A DNA stretch of 64,000 nucleotides from Deltaproteobacteria bacterium (GCA_017644045.1 JAEPMI010000013.1:124001-188000); one strand, 5' to 3'. Positions 40,842-49,879 are shown, numbered from the stretch's first letter. Notes: a model not told the origin generated them from the sequence alone. Translations and numbers: made by a program.

Positions 40842-42187
40842 CAGCGCTCGCCTCCGCGCCGGACCAGGACCGTGGTCGAGCTCTTCTTGCGCAGGATCTC
40901 GTCCGCGACCGCGCGGACCTCGTCCTCGGTGATCGTCCGGTAGCGCTCGAGGCGCGTGAAGCTCGCGACCGGGTCGCCGACCACCGTGTCGTCGAAGCCG
41001 ATCTGCTCGGCCTTGCCGCCGGCGGTCTCCATGGCGCTGATCATGCCGAGCTCGAGCTGGTGGCGGCTCTTCGCGAGCTCCTCTTCCGGTACGCCGTCGC
41101 GCTGGATGCGCTCGAACGCGGCCCACACGCGCTTCTCGGCGTCCTCGGCGCGGCGCCCCTCACGCAGGCTGACCCAGACCTCGTAGAGGCCCGGGTCCGC
41201 GAAGGGCGTGACGAAGCCCCAGCAGGTGGTGGCGATCTCGTCGTCGAGGACGAGCTCCTTCACCAGCCGAGAGCTCCGACCGCCGAAGAGCAGGTCGTTG
41301 AGCACCGAGAGCGCCACCCAGCGCGGGTCGCCGAGCCGCGGCGCGTGCAGACCGATGGAGAGCTTCTCGGTCACGGTGGGGAGCTTCACCTGCTTGCGGC
41401 GCGCGCGCCCCTGCGTCCGTTCGGCGCCCGCCTGGGGGCTCCGGGAGGCGCGCGAGCTGGCGATCGATCCGTAGCCTTCCTGGATCAGCCCGAGCAACGT
41501 CGCTTCGTCCAGGTCGCCGACGACGACCAGCGTCGCGTTGTTGGGCGCGTAGAAGGTCCGATAGAACTCGTGGCAGTCGGCGAGGGTGTAGCCCTCGATG
41601 TCGCGCATCCAGCCGATGGTCGGCCAGCCGTAGCCGTGGGTCTGGAACGCGCGCTCGAAGAGCACCTCGGAGGCTTTGCCCTCCACGTCGTCTTCGACCC
41701 GATCGCGGCGCTCGCTCATCACGACCTCGCGCTCGGACTCGAGCTGCTCCGTGTCGAGCACCAGCCCCTGCATTCGATCGGATTCGAGGGTGATGGCGAG
41801 CGGCAGCTGGGCCGCCGGGAGGGTCTCGTAGTAGCGCGTCCAGTCGGTCCAGGTCTCGGCGTTCGTCTCCGCGCCGACGCCTTCGAGGAGCCGGTCGAGC
41901 TGCCCTTGCGGGTAGGCGGCGGTGCCCTTGAACATCAGGTGCTCGAAGAAGTGCGCGAGGCCGGTCTTGCCCGCCCGCTCGTGCCGCGAGCCGACGCGGA
42001 ACCACGTCTGGTACGCGACCACCGGGGCGCTCGAGTCGGGGACGACGTGAATGCGTAGCCCGTTGCCGAGGCGCCAGGTACGCAGCGTCAGCGCGCGTCC
42101 GAACGCGCGCTCGCTCTCCAGCCGCACCCGCGCTCTTCGCGGCGCGTGACGGTTGAGCCGGGTGGCGAGGGCTCGAGGATCGCTCAT
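40841..42187 (-). CDS. M16-family zinc peptidase, catalytic subunit
   Basis: 448 aa. The inverted zinc motif HFFEH is at residues 79-83 (GLAHFFEHLMFKGT), followed ~75 residues later by the third ligand Glu in LESEREVVMSERRDRVED. C-terminal M16 region present (VLNDLLFGGRSSRLVKELV, a typical substrate-binding segment). These enzymes degrade peptides; some process specific precursor peptides. No signal peptide, so it is likely cytoplasmic. It is coupled by 4 nt to the upstream zinc-ribbon membrane protein and by 1 nt to the inactive subunit. Confidence 0.92.
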   Translation of the reverse strand: MSDPRALATRLNRHAPRRARVRLESERAFGRALTLRTWRLGNGLRIHVVPDSSAPVVAYQTWFRVGSRHERAGKTGLAHFFEHLMFKGTAAYPQGQLDRLLEGVGAETNAETWTDWTRYYETLPAAQLPLAITLESDRMQGLVLDTEQLESEREVVMSERRDRVEDDVEGKASEVLFERAFQTHGYGWPTIGWMRDIEGYTLADCHEFYRTFYAPNNATLVVVGDLDEATLLGLIQEGYGSIASSRASRSPQAGAERTQGRARRKQVKLPTVTEKLSIGLHAPRLGDPRWVALSVLNDLLFGGRSSRLVKELVLDDEIATTCWGFVTPFADPGLYEVWVSLREGRRAEDAEKRVWAAFERIQRDGVPEEELAKSRHQLELGMISAMETAGGKAEQIGFDDTVVGDPVASFTRLERYRTITEDEVRAVADEILRKKSSTTVLVRRGGER

Positions 42188-42837
42188 TGGCCGACTCGCG
42201 CCCCGCAGCCGGGGCAGCGTGTGTCGTGAGCCGGGAAGGAGTGCCGGCAGTAGGCGCACTGCTGGTGACCGGGCCGCGTCTCGACGCGAACGGCGACCAG
42301 CGGTGGCGCGTTCGCTTCCACGTCCGCGTTGGCTCGGACGAGCTCCGCGCGCTGGACGTCGCGACCGGTGAAGCCGGCGACGGCGCGCAGCTCCTTCACG
42401 ATCGCGGCGAGGTCGGCGTCATCGGCGACCGTCCCGAGCGCGCGGGTGGAGACCACGCGGAAGCCCGCGATGATGCCGCCGGGCAGACCGGAACGGGCGA
42501 CGGAGGGGCCACCCGGGGCTTCGCTCGCCGGCCCGACGTGCACGTGGGTCGCGGTCGGAGCGGCCCGGACCAGGTCGAGGGCCATCTCCCGGATCGCCTC
42601 CGCGCTGGTGGTCGCGCCGCCGTGCCGGGCGATCAGGTCGCCCACGTAGGACTCGTCGTCGGAGCCCTCGAAGCGCAGGAAGAAGAGGCGGTCGCGAGTG
42701 GAGGGAGCCGCGGGCGCAGGGGTGGGGCCACCCACGGCGGGGCTCGAGCCGCTGGTCCGGCGCATGAAGGCGAGGACCGCGACGACGATCACCACGAAGA
42801 GGACCGCGACGATGATGATGACGGGCGAGAAGGACAC
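42184..42837 (-). CDS. Membrane-anchored protein with C-terminal zinc ribbon
   Basis: 217 aa from GTG 42837. One N-terminal membrane helix (VIIIVAVLFVVIVVAVLAFM), a Pro/Ala linker, a cytoplasmic mixed domain (RLFFLRFEGSDDESYVGDLI, GFRVVSTRALGTVADDADL) and a C-terminal zinc ribbon CAYCRHSF-7-CPGCGARVG (two CxxC knuckles). It is the first gene of the coupled M16 run (4 nt overlap) and may tether the peptidase pair to the membrane. TAGACT lies 8 nt before the start. The family is not recognised. Confidence 0.65.
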   Translation of the reverse strand: MSFSPVIIIVAVLFVVIVVAVLAFMRRTSGSSPAVGGPTPAPAAPSTRDRLFFLRFEGSDDESYVGDLIARHGGATTSAEAIREMALDLVRAAPTATHVHVGPASEAPGGPSVARSGLPGGIIAGFRVVSTRALGTVADDADLAAIVKELRAVAGFTGRDVQRAELVRANADVEANAPPLVAVRVETRPGHQQCAYCRHSFPAHDTRCPGCGARVGQ

Positions 42838-42885
42838 CGCGGCGGAGTCTACCGCGGCTGCGATCCAGGGCGAGCCGGATGTGAC

Positions 42886-43464
42886 TCAGTCGCGCTCGAC
42901 ACGTTCGGCGCGCGCGGCGGCCGCATGGAGCAGGACCGCGAGCAGGATGCCGATCGCGGCGGGAATGGACGGGAGCAGCGCCACCTCGGGCGCATGACGG
43001 AACTTCGCCATGCCGGCCAACGCGAAGAGCAACGCCACGGCCATGTGGTGGACGAGGCTCCAGCTCACCGTGTTTCGGACTTTCGCCGTTTCGTTGATCA
43101 GCACCGCACCGGCGGTTCCCATGAGCCGGACGGCGAGCAGGAAGCCGCTGAAGACGACGACCGCGAGCACCATCACGAAGAAGGGCGCTTCGCCGGCGAA
43201 GAGGAAGAGCAGGCAACCGGCGGGGGCGAAGATCAGCATCGTGATCAGACCCCAGGCGATGTTGGCTCCGGCCGCGAAGCGCACCAGGAGGGGCGCGCCT
43301 CGTTCGGACTCCTCGTGCACCGTCGCGCCGCGATAGGGGTTCGGGTCGACGCTGCGGGCCTTGCGCCGGATGCCCCAACGCTGGCCATTTCGGCGCCCCA
43401 GATCCAGGGGTACCGCGATCGCCGCGACCGCCGCCGTCGCGCCACTGACGATGAGCCACCACAT
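42886..43464 (-). CDS. Hypothetical integral membrane protein
   Basis: 192 aa with about five hydrophobic helices (WWLIVSGATAAVAAIAV; ANIAWGLITMLIFAPAGCLLFLF; FFVMVLAVVVFSGFLLAVRL; MAVALLFALAGMA; IPAAIGILLAVLLHAA) and short basic loops. No known transporter or enzyme motif. It lies 48 bp upstream of the zinc-ribbon gene on the same strand and may belong to that unit. Function unknown. Confidence 0.6.
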   Translation of the reverse strand: MWWLIVSGATAAVAAIAVPLDLGRRNGQRWGIRRKARSVDPNPYRGATVHEESERGAPLLVRFAAGANIAWGLITMLIFAPAGCLLFLFAGEAPFFVMVLAVVVFSGFLLAVRLMGTAGAVLINETAKVRNTVSWSLVHHMAVALLFALAGMAKFRHAPEVALLPSIPAAIGILLAVLLHAAAARAERVERD

Positions 43465-43510
43465 GTCCTTTGGACACGCGAGCCGCGGCGATCCTTCCCG
43501 CGTCGGTGTA

Positions 43511-44485
43511 CTACCTCGGGTTCGCCTCGATCTCCGTGCTGACCTGGGCTCCGTCGACCGGCGCGAACACGTCCCCGTCCCACTCGTCGCCCATGGTGAC
43601 GTTCGTGACGCTCACCTCGGTGACCTTGTCGCCGACCGAGCCCGGCTCTCCGTCCGCGGGCGGGTTCCAGGCGTAGGTGTCGAGCGTGCCCGCGATCTGC
43701 AGCTCGCCCACCCGCTGATAGTCGGTGTAGCGCATGAGCTTCTCCGGGGTGTGGCCGCCTTCGGGGAAGAAGCCCGGGTAGGCCACCACGTAGCGGAGCG
43801 CGGCGAGCTCGTAGCTCTCCGGGTGGATGTAGAGGATGTAGTAGTCGTCCGGGCTGTCACCGGTGCCGTCCTCGTAGCTGACCTTCACGAGCCGGTAGGT
43901 CTCGCCATCCAGCTCCGCGGGCTCCATCAGCTCGTACTGAGTGCCGGGGTCGGCCACGACGAAGGGCATGCCCACGAAGTAGTAGGGCGTCAGCGACCAG
44001 AAGCGGGCCGGGCTGGGGAAGGCCTCGGCGTTCGGGGCGATCCAGGCTCGCTCGCCGTCCCACCCGAAGGTGGCCTGCTCGCCGGCGCCACCGTCGAGCT
44101 CTTCGTGGACCGCGCGAGCGCGCCAGAGGTCGATCTTCTGGGTGGTGTGCATTCGCCGCTCGGGCGCCGACACCGGTCGGTAGTCGAACTCGAAGGCGAT
44201 GGTCCCGGGCGAGAGCCACTGGGCGAGGCCGCCGTGGGTCTCGATGGACTGCCACACGAGATCGCCCGCTTCACTCGCCTGCATCCGGTCGCGAGCCTCG
44301 GCGACGCGCGTGGCGACCCAGGACTCGTCGATCGGTCCTGCGCCCGGGATCGCCGGTGCCTCCGGCTCGACGGAGGCCTCTTCGGAGGTCTCGGTGGTCG
44401 CGACTTCCGTCGGCGTCTCCTCCCCGCGGTCGCACCCGCCGAACGACAGGGTGAGCGCGAGGGCCAGCCACGAGCGGTGATGCAT
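43511..44485 (-). CDS. Putative lipoprotein, LolA-like/DUF6503-type fold
   Basis: 324 aa. Signal peptide with lipobox LSFGGC (Cys ~18), a Thr/Glu linker (ETPTEVATTETSEEASVEPE), and a ~260-residue domain with features of lipoprotein-carrier-like beta-sheet proteins (IETHGGLAQWLSPGTIAFEFDY, TTQKIDLWRARAVHEEL, YRLVKVSYEDG, YYILYIHPESYELAALRYVV). The 'HGG..W' opening and 'YILYIHPESYEL' segment recall DUF6503-type proteins; this is from pattern memory. Divergent from astB by 81 bp. Function unknown. Confidence 0.6.
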   Translation of the reverse strand: MHHRSWLALALTLSFGGCDRGEETPTEVATTETSEEASVEPEAPAIPGAGPIDESWVATRVAEARDRMQASEAGDLVWQSIETHGGLAQWLSPGTIAFEFDYRPVSAPERRMHTTQKIDLWRARAVHEELDGGAGEQATFGWDGERAWIAPNAEAFPSPARFWSLTPYYFVGMPFVVADPGTQYELMEPAELDGETYRLVKVSYEDGTGDSPDDYYILYIHPESYELAALRYVVAYPGFFPEGGHTPEKLMRYTDYQRVGELQIAGTLDTYAWNPPADGEPGSVGDKVTEVSVTNVTMGDEWDGDVFAPVDGAQVSTEIEANPR

Positions 44486-44566
44486 GCCACGAAGGACGCA
44501 CGATTCGGGACCGCGTTACCTGCTCGGGGCTTGCATTTGTCCTTCCCGCGCCGGACAAGGGGCCCG

Positions 44567-45880
44567 ATGGCGGAGCTCAACTTCGACGGGCTGGTCGGCC
44601 CGACCCACAACTACGCGGGCCTCTCTCACGGCAACGTCGCGTCGTCGTCCCACCGCGGGCAGGTCTCGCGGCCGCGCGAAGCGGCGCTGCAGGGCATCGC
44701 GAAGATGGCCTTCGTGCGCGACCTCGGCCTCGGCCAGGGGGTGCTACCCCCGCACGACCGACCTCGCCTCGACGTGCTCCGCGAGCTCGGCTTCACCGGC
44801 GACGATGCGACCGTCGTGGGGGCCACCGCCGCGAACGCCCCTCACCTACTGGCGGCCGTGTACTCGGCGTCGCCCATGTGGACCGCCAACGCCGCGACGG
44901 TCTCCGCGAGCACCGACACGGCCGACGGCAAGGTGCACTTCACGCCGGCCAACCTCGCCTCGACCTTCCATCGGTCGCTGGAGCCCGCGCAGACCGCTCG
45001 GGCGCTCCGACGGATCTTCGGCGGCGATGCCTTCGTGCACCATGCTCCGCTGCCGGGCGCCGCCTTCGGCGACGAGGGCGCCGCCAACCACACGCGGCTC
45101 GCCACCGCCGACGCCGGTCTCGAGGTGCACGTGTTCGGCCGGAGGGCGTTCGAGAAGGACGCGCCCGCGCCCGCACGCTTTCCGGCCCGACAGACCCTCG
45201 AGGCGAGCGAGGCGCTCGCGCGGCGTCATGGGGTGCGCTCGGCGCTCTTCCTCCAGCAGGCGCCCGCCGCGATCGACGCCGGCGTCTTCCACAACGACGT
45301 CATCGCGGTCGGCCACGGCGAGCGCTGGCTCATGCACGCCGAAGCCTTCCTCGACGAGGGCGCCGCAGAGTGGATCCGGTCGGCCTTCGCCGAGGTCGGC
45401 GGTGCGCTGAAGCTCTTCGTGGTCGCGAGCGACCAGCTCCCGGTCGAGGGCGCCGTGAAGACCTACCTCTTCAACTCGCAGCTCCTCGACACGCCGAGCG
45501 GTGCAGTCCTCGTCGCGCCGATGGAGTGCGCGGAGGACCCGAAGGCGCGCGCGGTCACCGAGGCCATGGTCGCCGAGGGTTTTCTCGATCGCGTCGAGAC
45601 GCTGGATCTCCGCCAGAGCATGCACAACGGCGGTGGCCCGGCGTGCCTTCGGCTGCGGGTGCCGCTGACCGACGCCGAGCGGGCTCAGGTGCACGAGCCC
45701 TGCCTGCTCACCGCGGCCCGCGAGGCGCAGCTCATCGGTTGGGTGAAGCGCCACTACCGCGAGGAGCTCGCGCCCGCCGATCTCGCCGACCCCGCGCTGA
45801 TCACCGAGGTCCGCACCGCGCTCGACGAGCTCACTCGCCTGCTCGAGCTCGGCGACGACTTCTACGACTTTCAGCGCTGA
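44567..45880 (+). CDS. astB: N-succinylarginine dihydrolase
   Basis: 437 aa, matching AstB length. It hydrolyses N2-succinylarginine to succinylornithine, two NH3 and CO2, step 2 of the arginine succinyltransferase pathway. The guanidine-modifying-superfamily catalytic triad is visible: Glu170 (FGDEGAANHTR), His242 (VFHNDVIAVGHGE) and Cys360 (NGGGPACLRLRV). The N-terminus NFDGLVGPTHNYAGLS is family-typical. No astA, astC, astD or astE lies in the window, so the gene is separate from the rest of the pathway here. It converges with the MAPEG gene (11 bp apart). Confidence 0.93.
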   Translation: MAELNFDGLVGPTHNYAGLSHGNVASSSHRGQVSRPREAALQGIAKMAFVRDLGLGQGVLPPHDRPRLDVLRELGFTGDDATVVGATAANAPHLLAAVYSASPMWTANAATVSASTDTADGKVHFTPANLASTFHRSLEPAQTARALRRIFGGDAFVHHAPLPGAAFGDEGAANHTRLATADAGLEVHVFGRRAFEKDAPAPARFPARQTLEASEALARRHGVRSALFLQQAPAAIDAGVFHNDVIAVGHGERWLMHAEAFLDEGAAEWIRSAFAEVGGALKLFVVASDQLPVEGAVKTYLFNSQLLDTPSGAVLVAPMECAEDPKARAVTEAMVAEGFLDRVETLDLRQSMHNGGGPACLRLRVPLTDAERAQVHEPCLLTAAREAQLIGWVKRHYREELAPADLADPALITEVRTALDELTRLLELGDDFYDFQR

Positions 45881-45891
45881 GAAGTGCTCGA

Positions 45892-46314
45892 TCAGAGCAG
45901 CGCCTGGATCGCGCGCACGGTGAGCGCGATCCCCACCATCGCCGAGAGCCCGAACGCGGCGAAGCGGTGCATGATGTCGTTGTAGATCGCCTGGATGAGG
46001 GTGTGGACGACCCGCAGGCCGACGTAGGCCCAGGCCAGCCAGAGCGCGATCGTGTCGTCCGGCCCGACGAACGCGACGGCGAGGGCGGTCGCGTAGAAGA
46101 CCGTGGGGTGCTCGGTCAGGTGGCTGTAGTTGTCCGACTTCCACCGCACCCGCGCGGGGAGCTCGGCCATCTGCTGACCGCGGGGCCGGTTGCGGTCCAT
46201 CTCCATGCCGGCCTTCAGCACGGCGGGGATCCGGGTGGCGTACATCCAGAGGAGCACCAGGTGGGTCCAGGCGGTGAGGGCGATGACGGGTGCGACGATC
46301 GGCGGAGCGTCCAT
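45892..46314 (-). CDS. MAPEG-family membrane protein
   Basis: 140 aa with four predicted membrane helices (ALTAWTHLVLLWMYATRI, TVFYATALAVAFV, ALWLAWAYVGLRVVHTL, FGLSAMVGIALTVRA). The segment RWKSDNYSHLTEHPTVFYA matches the bacterial MAPEG pattern with its Asn-Glu/His-Pro-x-Phe core. MAPEG proteins are glutathione- or eicosanoid-related transferases or isomerases; bacterial substrates are mostly unknown. A perfect FNR-like palindrome (46349-46364) is centred ~42 bp upstream of the start, next to a Crp/Fnr-family gene. Confidence 0.85.
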   Translation of the reverse strand: MDAPPIVAPVIALTAWTHLVLLWMYATRIPAVLKAGMEMDRNRPRGQQMAELPARVRWKSDNYSHLTEHPTVFYATALAVAFVGPDDTIALWLAWAYVGLRVVHTLIQAIYNDIMHRFAAFGLSAMVGIALTVRAIQALL

Positions 46315-46348
46315 GGTCGAACGCTGCCACTGGGGCGCCCGCTCGCGC

Positions 46349-46364
46349 CTTGACGATCGTCAAG
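46349..46364. promoter_or_regulatory. FNR/Crp-type palindrome CTTGACGATCGTCAAG
   Basis: A perfect 16 bp palindrome TTGAC-GATC-GTCAA (plus flanking C/G) matches the half-site geometry of FNR/DNR-family boxes (TTGAT-N4-ATCAA). It overlaps the last codons of the Crp/Fnr gene and lies ~35 bp before the MAPEG start, a position suited to control MAPEG. Confidence 0.6.
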
Positions 46365-46941
46365 AACGGCGGCGCCGGGCGCGGCTGAGCGTCTCGGCGG
46401 ACACGCCGAGGTAGGAGGCGACGTGAAAGTCCGGCATGCCGGCGACGATCGCCGGGTCCAGGTGCTCGCGGTAGAAGCGGTAGCGCTCGGCGGCGAAGCG
46501 GAGCTGGAGCATGCGCATCCGCCGCTCCATCGAGAGGTAGTGCTGCTCGGCGACGATGCGCAGGATCCGGTCGCCGCGCGGGATCTGCTCGAGGACCTCC
46601 ACGCTTCCCCGGAAGCCGACGACCGGGGTCACCGCGTCGATCCACTCCTCGGAGGGCTCGCCGGTGATCAGGCTGGTCAACGCGGTCGCCAGGTTCGGCG
46701 CCGCGAGGAAGCGATGGTTCACGTCCCGCCCACGGTCGTCGACGTCGTACGCGCGCACCAGCCCGGACGCGATGATCACCAGCTCCCGGCAGCGCTCGTC
46801 GCGACGGAAGATCACGTCGCTCGGGTCGTAGCGGCAGGGCTTCAGCGAGCCGACGATCGCGTCGAGCTCGGCGTCCGCGAGGTCCACCTGCCCATCGGTG
46901 ACCGCGATCACCAGCGCGCGGGCATCGGGTGCGTCGGCCAC
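46360..46941 (-). CDS. Crp/Fnr-family transcriptional regulator
   Basis: 193 aa from GTG 46941. A cyclic-nucleotide-binding beta-roll (~20-115: PSDVIFRRDERCRELVIIASGLVRAYDVDDRGRDVNHRF, with a FRRDE turn instead of a cAMP-binding PGExxGE) is followed by the long dimer helix and a C-terminal HTH with FHVASYLGVSAETLSRARRRRS. The lack of cAMP ligands argues against Crp proper; N-terminal Fnr-type Cys are absent too (only one Cys at ~36), so the signal is unknown. It overlaps the hairpin 46941-46961 and lies upstream of MAPEG. Confidence 0.82.
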   Translation of the reverse strand: MADAPDARALVIAVTDGQVDLADAELDAIVGSLKPCRYDPSDVIFRRDERCRELVIIASGLVRAYDVDDRGRDVNHRFLAAPNLATALTSLITGEPSEEWIDAVTPVVGFRGSVEVLEQIPRGDRILRIVAEQHYLSMERRMRMLQLRFAAERYRFYREHLDPAIVAGMPDFHVASYLGVSAETLSRARRRRS

Positions 46942-46961
46942 GGGGTGCTCTTAGCACCCCG
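46941..46961 (-). other. Perfect 9 bp hairpin at the Crp/Fnr start codon
   Basis: CGGGGTGCT (46941-46949) and AGCACCCCG (46953-46961) pair around CTT. On the minus strand the hairpin follows the NAD(P)-binding gene's stop and includes the first base of the Crp/Fnr GTG. It could attenuate readthrough or occlude the start; no U-tract or Shine-Dalgarno is visible. Confidence 0.5.
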
Positions 46962-46964
46962 GGC

Positions 46965-47753
<789 letters not shown>

Positions 47754-47795
47754 CTCGTCTCCTGCTCTCTCGTCGATCGAGTGGTGCTCACATCG

Positions 47796-47812
47796 ACTAC
47801 GAACGTTGTAGT
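47796..47812. promoter_or_regulatory. Candidate operator: ACTAC(G)AAC-GTTGTAGT palindrome
   Basis: ACTACGAAC (47796-47804) and GTTGTAGT (47805-47812) form an 8 bp inverted repeat with a single bulged G, centred on AACGTT. It lies 43 bp upstream of the NAD(P)-binding gene, a typical TetR/MarR/Crp-family operator position. Confidence 0.4.
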
Positions 47813-47852
47813 AGTAGGATTTCGATGGGTCGACGGCGAATCTGGCACTCGA

Positions 47853-47872
47853 TCCATGCGTTTATGCATGGA
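47853..47872. other. Inverted repeat TCCATGC-GTTTAT-GCATGGA
   Basis: A perfect 7 bp inverted repeat with a 6 nt loop in the 254 bp region between the NAD(P)-binding gene and the small SRPBCC-like gene. It could be an operator or an mRNA hairpin. No clear promoter was seen beside it. Confidence 0.4.
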
Positions 47873-48007
47873 GGTGGGGTGGATCCGCTTCCGCGCCGAG
47901 CCGCGACGTTACGGTCGAACCCTCGTTCGAATGCGCACAGCGCGCGTGCGCGAATCGCCATTGGCGTGGGTCCCTGCGCCCGCCACCGTCGTTCGGGTGG
48001 AGGGCCG

Positions 48008-48346
48008 ATGGCGACGATCGTGAAGAAGGCGAAGGTGCACTTCCCCGCGGCCGCGGTGTGGCGGCGGGTGGCGAGCCCCGGCGCCGTCCCGGCGCTGACC
48101 AGGGACGGTGAGCTCCGGAAGATCCTCAGCGTGGACCACGAGCTCCGTCGGCTGGCCTATCGGCTCCACGACGCACCGGCGCCGATCGAAGATCACGCCG
48201 CGTCGATCGTCGTCGAGGGTGACGACCACCACGCGGTCGTCACCTGGACCACCGACCTGTCGCCCGATTCGGCGCGCGAGGTCTTCGCCGACGAGGCGGA
48301 CGCGCTCTTCGCGAGCATGCTCGCGCGAGTCACGAGCGACCACTAG
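48008..48346 (+). CDS. Small SRPBCC/START-like protein
   Basis: 112 aa from ATG 48008, with GGTGGAGGG upstream. The opening VKKAKVHFPAAAVWRRVASPGAVP and alternating strand pattern (LRKILSVDHELRRLAYRL, DHAASIVVEGDDHHAVVTWTTDL) followed by a C-terminal amphipathic helix (ADALFASMLARV) resemble the helix-grip SRPBCC (polyketide cyclase/START) fold, shortened compared with the usual ~145 aa. These bind hydrophobic ligands. The assignment is tentative. It converges with the WS/DGAT gene (9 bp apart). Confidence 0.5.
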   Translation: MATIVKKAKVHFPAAAVWRRVASPGAVPALTRDGELRKILSVDHELRRLAYRLHDAPAPIEDHAASIVVEGDDHHAVVTWTTDLSPDSAREVFADEADALFASMLARVTSDH

Positions 48347-48355
48347 CGTGATGGA

Positions 48356-49777
48356 CTAGCGAATGCCGGCGGCTTCCTCGAGATCCACCAGCGCGTCTTC
48401 GAGGTCGTCGATGATGCGCTGGATGCTCGGCGCGGATTCGCGGCAAGCGATGATTCCGAAGTCGAGCTGGTCGGCGTTGCTGATGAGCGTGAAGTTCAGC
48501 GCGAAGCCGTGATAGACGCTGCTCATCGGATACATCCCGTCGATGCGGGCGCCATTGTAGTAGACCGTCCGTGACGGCCCCGGGACGTTCGAGATGACCG
48601 TGCTGTAGGGCGGGAAGCGGTCGGCCAGTCCGAGCGCGCCGACCAACATCGCCGGCGCCTGGGTGAGCTGAGTGAAGAGCTCGACCTCCTTGGGGCTCAT
48701 GCCGCGAAGCAGATCCTTGCCCTCGTTCATCGAGGCCTGCGTCGCCCGGAAGCGCTCGGCCGCGTCGTCGAGGTGCGTCGCCAGGTTCGCGACCAGCGCG
48801 CCGACCGAGTTGCCGTACTCGCCGCGCTTCTCGGTGCGGATGGAGACCGGTGTCATCGCAGTGAGCGGATCGGTCGGGAGCTCGCCGCGGTCCTTCAGGT
48901 AGCGGCGAAGCCCGCCACCGCACATCGCGAGGACCACGTCGTTGACCGTGCCGCCCATCGCCTTGCCGACCGCCTTCACCCGGTCGAGCGAGTAGGACTG
49001 CGCGACGAAGCGACGCGCGCCGGTGACCTTGGTGCTGAAGCTCGTCTGGGGGCTGACCTTCCAGGAGGTCGCGAGCTGCTTCTCCGCGGGCTTTCGCCAG
49101 GCGCGTGCGTACTCGCGGAGGCTCCCCATCAGATGGCGGCTGAGACCGAAGCTCTCCCGCAGGACCTCGGCGACCACGTTCACTTCCTGGTCGCTCGGCG
49201 GCTCGCTCGCGCGGGCCTTCGCCTCCTTCGCCGCTTCGCGCATGGCGCGGTAGCGACGCTCCGCTTCCATCGAGTAGGGCGAGTAGTCGCGCCGTTCCCC
49301 CGGATCGGCCGTGTAGAAGGCCATCGCCAGCCGCATGGCGGCGACGCCGTCGACCGCGGCGTGGTGCACCTTCGAGTAGAGCGCGAACTGGCGGTTCTGG
49401 AGGCCCTCGATCAGGTGCGTCTCCCAGAGCGGCCGGTGCCGATCGAGGAGCGTCTGGTGCAAGCGGCCGACGAGCTGGAAGAGCTCGCGGTAGCGCCCGG
49501 GCTTTGGCAGCGCCGAGTGCCGAACGTGGTAGTCGACGTCGAGGTGCTCGTCCGGCACCCAGTGGGCGACGGCGCCCATCGCCGAGCTCTTCAGCTTGTG
49601 TCCAAAGGGACGCCGCCACTCGTCCACGCTCGTGAGGATGTTGTGCATGTCCCAGAGGAACTCCTGCTCGTCGGCACCCTCCGGCAGCGTGAAGAGGTAG
49701 AGCCCGCCGATGTGCATCGGGGTCTCCCGCGATTCGGCGATCAGGAAGCCTTGGTCGATCGGGCTCAGGCGATGCAT
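48356..49777 (-). CDS. Wax ester synthase/diacylglycerol acyltransferase (WS/DGAT)
   Basis: 473 aa, normal length for the bacterial bifunctional enzyme. N-terminal LSPIDQGFLIAES and MHIGGLYLFTL, the catalytic HHAAVDG motif (138-144, HHxxxDG), and the C-terminal segments GTVNDVVLAMCGGGLRRYL and STVISNVPGPSRTVYYNGARI are all typical. It esterifies long-chain alcohols or diacylglycerol with acyl-CoA to make wax esters or triacylglycerol, storage lipids known in myxobacteria. It starts 6 nt after a TACCAT box with no Shine-Dalgarno. Confidence 0.92.
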   Translation of the reverse strand: MHRLSPIDQGFLIAESRETPMHIGGLYLFTLPEGADEQEFLWDMHNILTSVDEWRRPFGHKLKSSAMGAVAHWVPDEHLDVDYHVRHSALPKPGRYRELFQLVGRLHQTLLDRHRPLWETHLIEGLQNRQFALYSKVHHAAVDGVAAMRLAMAFYTADPGERRDYSPYSMEAERRYRAMREAAKEAKARASEPPSDQEVNVVAEVLRESFGLSRHLMGSLREYARAWRKPAEKQLATSWKVSPQTSFSTKVTGARRFVAQSYSLDRVKAVGKAMGGTVNDVVLAMCGGGLRRYLKDRGELPTDPLTAMTPVSIRTEKRGEYGNSVGALVANLATHLDDAAERFRATQASMNEGKDLLRGMSPKEVELFTQLTQAPAMLVGALGLADRFPPYSTVISNVPGPSRTVYYNGARIDGMYPMSSVYHGFALNFTLISNADQLDFGIIACRESAPSIQRIIDDLEDALVDLEEAAGIR

Positions 49778-49783
49778 GGCTCG

Positions 49784-49789
49784 ATGGTA
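49784..49789 (-). promoter_or_regulatory. -10 box TACCAT, probable leaderless start
   Basis: Minus-strand TACCAT, 6 nt, then ATG 49777 of the WS/DGAT gene; no Shine-Dalgarno. Confidence 0.6.
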
Positions 49790-49838
49790 CCGCGCTCGCT
49801 GCGTCGATTGGCGACTCCTGGAACCCCGGGACGAGGCA

Positions 49839-49879
49839 CATGGCGCGCGCGGGGCTTCAGCTCCATGATGCGCGCCATG
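49839..49879. other. Inverted repeat upstream of the SLC13 transporter
   Basis: CATGGCGCGC (49839-49848) and GCGCGCCATG (49870-49879) form a perfect 10 bp inverted repeat with a 21 nt loop in the divergent WS/DGAT-SLC13 region. Possibly an mRNA leader hairpin of the transporter gene or an operator pair. Confidence 0.4.

Noticed and set aside
47841-47858. Sigma-54 promoter starting at TGGCAC
   Set aside because: The GC element falls two bases too far from GG for a functional -24/-12 pair.
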